DNA of 8,274 nt from Myxococcales bacterium (GTDB lineage: Bacteria; Myxococcota_A; Polyangia; Polyangiales; Polyangiaceae), in NCBI GenBank assembly GCA_023248785.1, contig JAHFDX010000138.1, positions 1-8,274 on the forward strand. The letters are read 5' to 3'. The notes under the pieces were generated by a model, which had not been told where the DNA came from, did no database searches, and saw nothing but the letters and a program-made list of their open reading frames with translations. A program made the position numbers and the translations under genes. The stretch's first letter is position 1. Every line of letters starts with the position of its first letter. Below are positions 5,647 through 8,274 of the stretch, piece after piece.

Positions 5647-6402
5647 CTACTGCAAAAGCTCAACCGGTGCAGCGTACGTGTACAAGGGAACAATCTTCGT
5701 TTTCCACGTGTTGTTGGCCACGTCGCCGATGTCGATTTGGTACGTCACGGCCCGCTGAAACAACCAACCGCCGTGTGTGTCCGGAGACGTGCGGGTCAAG
5801 TTCTCTGTGTAGACGAGCCGGCCACCGATATCGATCAGGGTTTCTAGATCGCCGTGCAAACGATCCATATTTTGCGCCGTGCACGAACCATCCGCGATGA
5901 CGGCAACGATCTCCATGGCAGCCATGCCGATCATAACAGCCGGGTTGTCCACGATCAGTTCAAACGCTCTTCTAACGACGATCCCAGCGACAGCGTAGGG
6001 CACTGAGGGGTTGTTGCCGCTTTCCTTGATCCCCGCGCCCTTCTTGAACCCCTGGAGGTCAGCGAGCGACGCAAGCCTCCGGACTATCTTGGAAACCCCC
6101 ACTTTTCCTTGCTGCGTGTTCTTGAAACACGCGCCGAGCTCCGCAGGCGTCATGTGCGGCCGGATGTTAATGGCTTCAATGGCTGCGCCTTTCACGAGCA
6201 GCATCTGAAATGTGCATTGCTTCGTGACGAAGCCGTTGGCCGCTGTAATGTACCCGCCTTTTGCCCAGTTCAATGGGTCGTATATCTTGGGCACCGCCGT
6301 GGGTTTCGCAACGCACTCTGCCCCGACGTTGGGGGCGACGAGGGCAATCATTGCTACGAGCGATATCCGACGAAACGCATGAAAAAGACGGGCTCGGGGC
6401 AT
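5647..6402 (-). CDS. Exported protein of unknown function, 251 aa
   Basis: The ATG at 6402 has a strong ribosome site (GAGGAG at 6407-6412). The N-terminus is a clear Sec signal peptide: Arg-rich start (MPRARLFHAFRR), hydrophobic core 13-23, likely cut after Ala28 (VGA then ECV). The mature protein has four Cys (30, 63, 92, 174), possibly two disulfides. Residues about 135-170 are mostly hydrophobic (AVAGIVV, AVMIGMAAMEIVAVIA) and could be a buried helix pair or one membrane segment. The C-terminal part (about 175-251) is Thr/Tyr-rich and probably beta. I recognise no family motif. It converges with the peptidase gene across 64 bases in which I see no convincing terminator, only short GC-rich repeats. 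Confidence 0.85.
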   Translation of the reverse strand: MPRARLFHAFRRISLVAMIALVAPNVGAECVAKPTAVPKIYDPLNWAKGGYITAANGFVTKQCTFQMLLVKGAAIEAINIRPHMTPAELGACFKNTQQGKVGVSKIVRRLASLADLQGFKKGAGIKESGNNPSVPYAVAGIVVRRAFELIVDNPAVMIGMAAMEIVAVIADGSCTAQNMDRLHGDLETLIDIGGRLVYTENLTRTSPDTHGGWLFQRAVTYQIDIGDVANNTWKTKIVPLYTYAAPVELLQ

Positions 6403-6520
6403 GGCTCTCCTCGTTTGGGTAGACGGCTCGCTAGGCGAACGCCTTCAACTGAGGAAGAGTATCAGATGCTCCGCTGGTGGAGATCGTAAGCCGTGGGTAC
6501 ACACGTGCCCCGTGCGCGCA

Positions 6521-6784
6521 CTACTTGCAGCTCGACGTTTCCTTTTTGCACTGTGATTCGGCTTCACTCACGCTGAGCGTGTAGCTCTTCGAGCCCGCGC
6601 AAGCGCATTTCTTCGTGTCCTCGTCGCTTCCGACGCACGTGTATGCCTGGCTCGACGTTGAGCTGCAATCCGATGAGGTCACGGTCGTTTTTCCACCGGT
6701 ACCTGGCTCGCTTGTTGTGCCGCCCGAAGAACACGCGGCAACGGCGCTGAATGCTGCGAAAGCTAAAATTCCTAGAAAACGCAT
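6521..6784 (-). CDS. Small Cys-rich lipoprotein, 87 aa
   Basis: The ATG at 6784 (MRFLGILAF) gives 87 aa, with GAGGT about 6-7 bases upstream. The frame runs on to 6916, but that part has no signal character, so it is left out. Lipobox VAAC (15-18) follows a short hydrophobic stretch, so Cys18 is the likely lipid-bearing residue. A Ser/Gly/Thr linker runs to about 38. The rest has six Cys (40, 50, 60, 62, 79, 86), enough for three disulfides in a compact domain. I recognise no family. This form (ACSSGG, linker, small Cys domain) is common among myxobacterial lipoproteins; that is recall, not a search. The 251-aa gene lies 118 bases further along on the same strand. Confidence 0.8.
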   Translation of the reverse strand: MRFLGILAFAAFSAVAACSSGGTTSEPGTGGKTTVTSSDCSSTSSQAYTCVGSDEDTKKCACAGSKSYTLSVSEAESQCKKETSSCK

Positions 6785-6800
6785 GAGGGGACCTCGACAA

Positions 6801-6815
6801 AATTTGTAACAAATT
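6801..6815. promoter_or_regulatory. Perfect 15-bp palindrome upstream of the Cys-rich lipoprotein
   Basis: AATTTGT, A, ACAAATT: 7-bp perfect arms around one base, 16 bases before the lipoprotein ATG and in a locally AT-rich patch. On the minus strand it includes TACAAA, a poor -10 match. The place between divergent genes (small lipoprotein on minus, small protein on plus) suits an operator controlling one or both. The regulator is unknown. Confidence 0.45.
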
Positions 6816-6994
6816 GAAGACTCGACGACTCCCAACAGCAGCCGCCGACGACCGTGGGTCGTGGCACGAGCTTCTCGGCAGTCAAGCTCATTCGTAACGG
6901 TCAATTGCGGTGACACTGCACCACCTTGACCGACCCAATTCCCAGCGCTAGCCCTCAGCAGACGCGCAGATGCGCCGTATTAAGGGTTCAGATC

Positions 6995-7291
6995 ATGGGG
7001 ACAGGACTTTCCTGGCAGCAATTGTGTAGCAGTGAGGCATACCGGGGCCGTTGGGTCGCGCTCGAGATGGCGGCGCCGAACGCAGCTTTGACCGGGGACT
7101 TCCACGGTTCGGTGGTCTACGTAGACGACGATCTCGCGGCATTGTGCAAGCGGGTGCAAGCATCGGACGAGCGAAACTTGGTCATCTGTTTCTGCGATTC
7201 CGATGCACCTGCGCCAATGTCACATGCAAAGCCAGTGCTACGCCCTCATGTTGCGCGTCATGAGCACCAGAAACAACGGCCCGCCAAGTAG
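6995..7291 (+). CDS. Small protein of unknown function with YRGRWVALE motif (98 aa)
   Basis: ATG at 6995 has AAGGG at 6982-6986, 8 bases upstream, and gives 98 aa. A TTG at 6926 would give 121 aa but has no ribosome site. No signal peptide or membrane segment is seen, so it is probably cytoplasmic. The core reads SWQQLCSSEAYRGRWVALE, then a Val/Asp stretch (VVYVDDDLAALCKRV) and LVICFCD. This resembles small proteins I recall from myxobacteria (RGRWVAL... DDDL..LC.R... ILFC) and is loosely like DUF5678, with no known function. The final 18 codons, rich in His, Arg and Lys, are antisense to the permease's last codons and may be a recent read-through extension. Confidence 0.6.
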   Translation: MGTGLSWQQLCSSEAYRGRWVALEMAAPNAALTGDFHGSVVYVDDDLAALCKRVQASDERNLVICFCDSDAPAPMSHAKPVLRPHVARHEHQKQRPAK

Positions 7292-8224
7292 CGCGGTGAC
7301 GGCGCCCACCGGTGGCTCTGTGTGAAGAAAGCGAAAAAGCAATCGACTGAGCGAATCGCACAGCACAAGCGTTGCCCCGCCAACAAAGAACGAAGCTGGA
7401 AGTAACGTGCGTGCGTCAGGTCCCCACAATCGTCGTAGTGCGTGCGGTACTAAAAGACCGACGAAGCCAATGAGACCGGTGACGCTCACCGTGGCTCCGA
7501 CGACGAGAGAGCCCGCGAGAAGCGTACGGCGTTCGAGCGCGCGCACGTCGACTCCGAGGTGCATTGCATTTTCGCTTCCGAGTGCAAGTAGATTGAGGCG
7601 ACCCGCATCGCGCACGAGAACGAGGGCACCGAGTCCCACGTAGAATCCGGTCATGGCAATTTCATGCCAGGGATGAACATCGAGATACCCGGTAAGCCAG
7701 TAGAGTAGTTCCTGGGCGCGCGACGCGGACACAAGCGTCTTGATAAATGTAATCAACGCAGATGCAATTGCGTTGACGATGACCCCAGCAAGCAAGATGG
7801 CGTGCCGCCCGTCGGGCCATCTTTGCACGAGCGCGTAGACGAGGACCGTCGAGCAACTTCCTCCCAAGAGAGCAGCGAGCGGAACCACCGAAGCGCCGAG
7901 CCACGTCAGAGTTTGCGCTCCGAAGATCATCGCGACTGTGGCTCCGAGAGCAGAGCCGCCGGAGACGCCGAGGACGTAAGGCTCCGCGAGTGGATTGCGC
8001 AACACGGATTGAAATGCAACACCGGCAGTGGCGAGCCCCCCGCCTGCAATGGCACCAAGAATCACGCGTGGAAGCCGTGCATCGAGGAGTGCCGACTGGA
8101 GAGCTGGATTTTCTGGTGCCCACAGGTTGGAGAGCGAGATCGACTTCGCGCCGACAAGCATTCCAAGCGCGAGTGCCGCGAGCCAGAGGGCCACGCTAAG
8201 AATGAGAATGCGCGCGTGCCTCAT
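7238..8224 (-). CDS. BtuC/FecCD-family ABC transporter permease
   Basis: Inner-membrane permease subunit (328 aa, family usual 320-350) of an importer for vitamin B12, iron-siderophore or haem. Family blocks are in order: RLPR (50-53), AGVAFQSVLRNPLAEPYVLG (about 67-86), W176 with a G at 179, LGSENAMHLGVDV (215-227), GLIGFVGLLVPHALRRLWG (250-268), D290 followed by SLSRLLF, and EPPVGAVTALLGGPLF (303-318). There are many hydrophobic helices, about nine or ten. The ATG at 8224 shares its A with the stop of an upstream gene (TGATG) and has no clear ribosome site, so it is probably translated by coupling. The ATPase and binding protein genes are not in view; one may be the gene entering from the right, or further along. 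The 3' end overlaps the convergent small gene by 54 bases. The substrate is not decided by the sequence. Confidence 0.95.
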   Translation of the reverse strand: MRHARILILSVALWLAALALGMLVGAKSISLSNLWAPENPALQSALLDARLPRVILGAIAGGGLATAGVAFQSVLRNPLAEPYVLGVSGGSALGATVAMIFGAQTLTWLGASVVPLAALLGGSCSTVLVYALVQRWPDGRHAILLAGVIVNAIASALITFIKTLVSASRAQELLYWLTGYLDVHPWHEIAMTGFYVGLGALVLVRDAGRLNLLALGSENAMHLGVDVRALERRTLLAGSLVVGATVSVTGLIGFVGLLVPHALRRLWGPDARTLLPASFFVGGATLVLCDSLSRLLFRFLHTEPPVGAVTALLGGPLFLVLMTRNMRA

Positions 8225-8274
8225 CAGGGGAGGTTTCGCTCATAAAGTAAAAGAAGTCCGTAGAGAGTAAGCTC
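8224..8274 (-). CDS. Partial CDS: last 16 codons of a gene entering from the right
   Basis: The frame is open from the window edge to TGA at 8226-8224, reading ELTLYGLLLLYERNLP. Its stop overlaps the permease start by one base (TGATG), an arrangement typical of coupled genes in an operon. The piece is too short to name. It could be the tail of another transporter component. Another frame is also open here, so the call rests mainly on the TGATG arrangement. Confidence 0.4.
   Translation of the reverse strand, partial: ELTLYGLLLLYERNLP

Noticed and set aside
6495..6521. GC-rich inverted repeats after the small lipoprotein stop as a terminator
   Set aside because: The pairing on the minus strand has a mismatch and no T-run follows, so no intrinsic terminator can be supported.
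6785..6916. 44-residue extension of the small lipoprotein
   Set aside because: It places the lipoprotein signal inside the protein and covers the palindrome; the inner ATG has a ribosome site.
7662..8245. Overlapping frames opposite or within the permease gene
   Set aside because: The permease frame has the full ordered FecCD motifs; the others are Arg/Ser/Pro-rich shadows of a GC-rich gene.

Overview
The window is chromosomal bacterial DNA with dense coding on both strands. It holds many exported proteins and lipoproteins, beta-oxidation-type enzymes and one importer permease. The source looks like a Gram-negative bacterium. A myxobacterial or wider 'deltaproteobacterial' (Myxococcota-like) host is my best guess, from the Ser/Gly-rich lipoprotein, the small YRGRWVAL-type protein and the number of unrecognised secreted proteins. 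This is inference. I see no rRNA, tRNA, CRISPR array, insertion sequence or phage gene.

Layout. (1) Positions 1-2408, minus strand: two genes for related exported proteins. The upstream one (658 aa) has three diverged copies of a module opening with a paired-Cys motif and an LLP..FPF motif. The downstream one starts at 435, runs off the left edge and carries a fourth copy. They overlap as ATGA. At the junction a Shine-Dalgarno sequence, a run of seven A and a perfect 11-bp hairpin sit within 41 bases. (2) Positions 2409-2587: a divergent control region with two inverted repeats and a 14-codon leader ORF that has a better ribosome site than the gene after it. (3) Positions 2588-5582, plus strand: an apparent three-gene operon of a 3-hydroxyacyl-CoA dehydrogenase, a PcaF/PaaJ-like thiolase and, one base later, an M23-family metallopeptidase lipoprotein. 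(4) Positions 5647-6784, minus strand: an unrecognised exported 251-aa protein, preceded by a small Cys-rich lipoprotein whose upstream region holds a perfect palindrome. (5) Positions 6995-7291, plus strand: a small unrecognised protein whose end overlaps the end of the next gene. (6) Positions 7238-8274, minus strand: a BtuC/FecCD-type permease, start-coupled to the last codons of a gene entering from the right.

How they fit together. The dehydrogenase and thiolase catalyse consecutive steps (3-hydroxyacyl-CoA to 3-oxoacyl-CoA, then thiolysis), and the thiolase looks most like the 3-oxoadipyl-CoA thiolases of aromatic-acid breakdown. The link to a cell-wall peptidase is unexplained. The permease would need an ATPase and a binding protein, neither of which is in the window. 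The most unusual region is the left end, with its repeat-protein family and the ordered signals at its stop/start junction.
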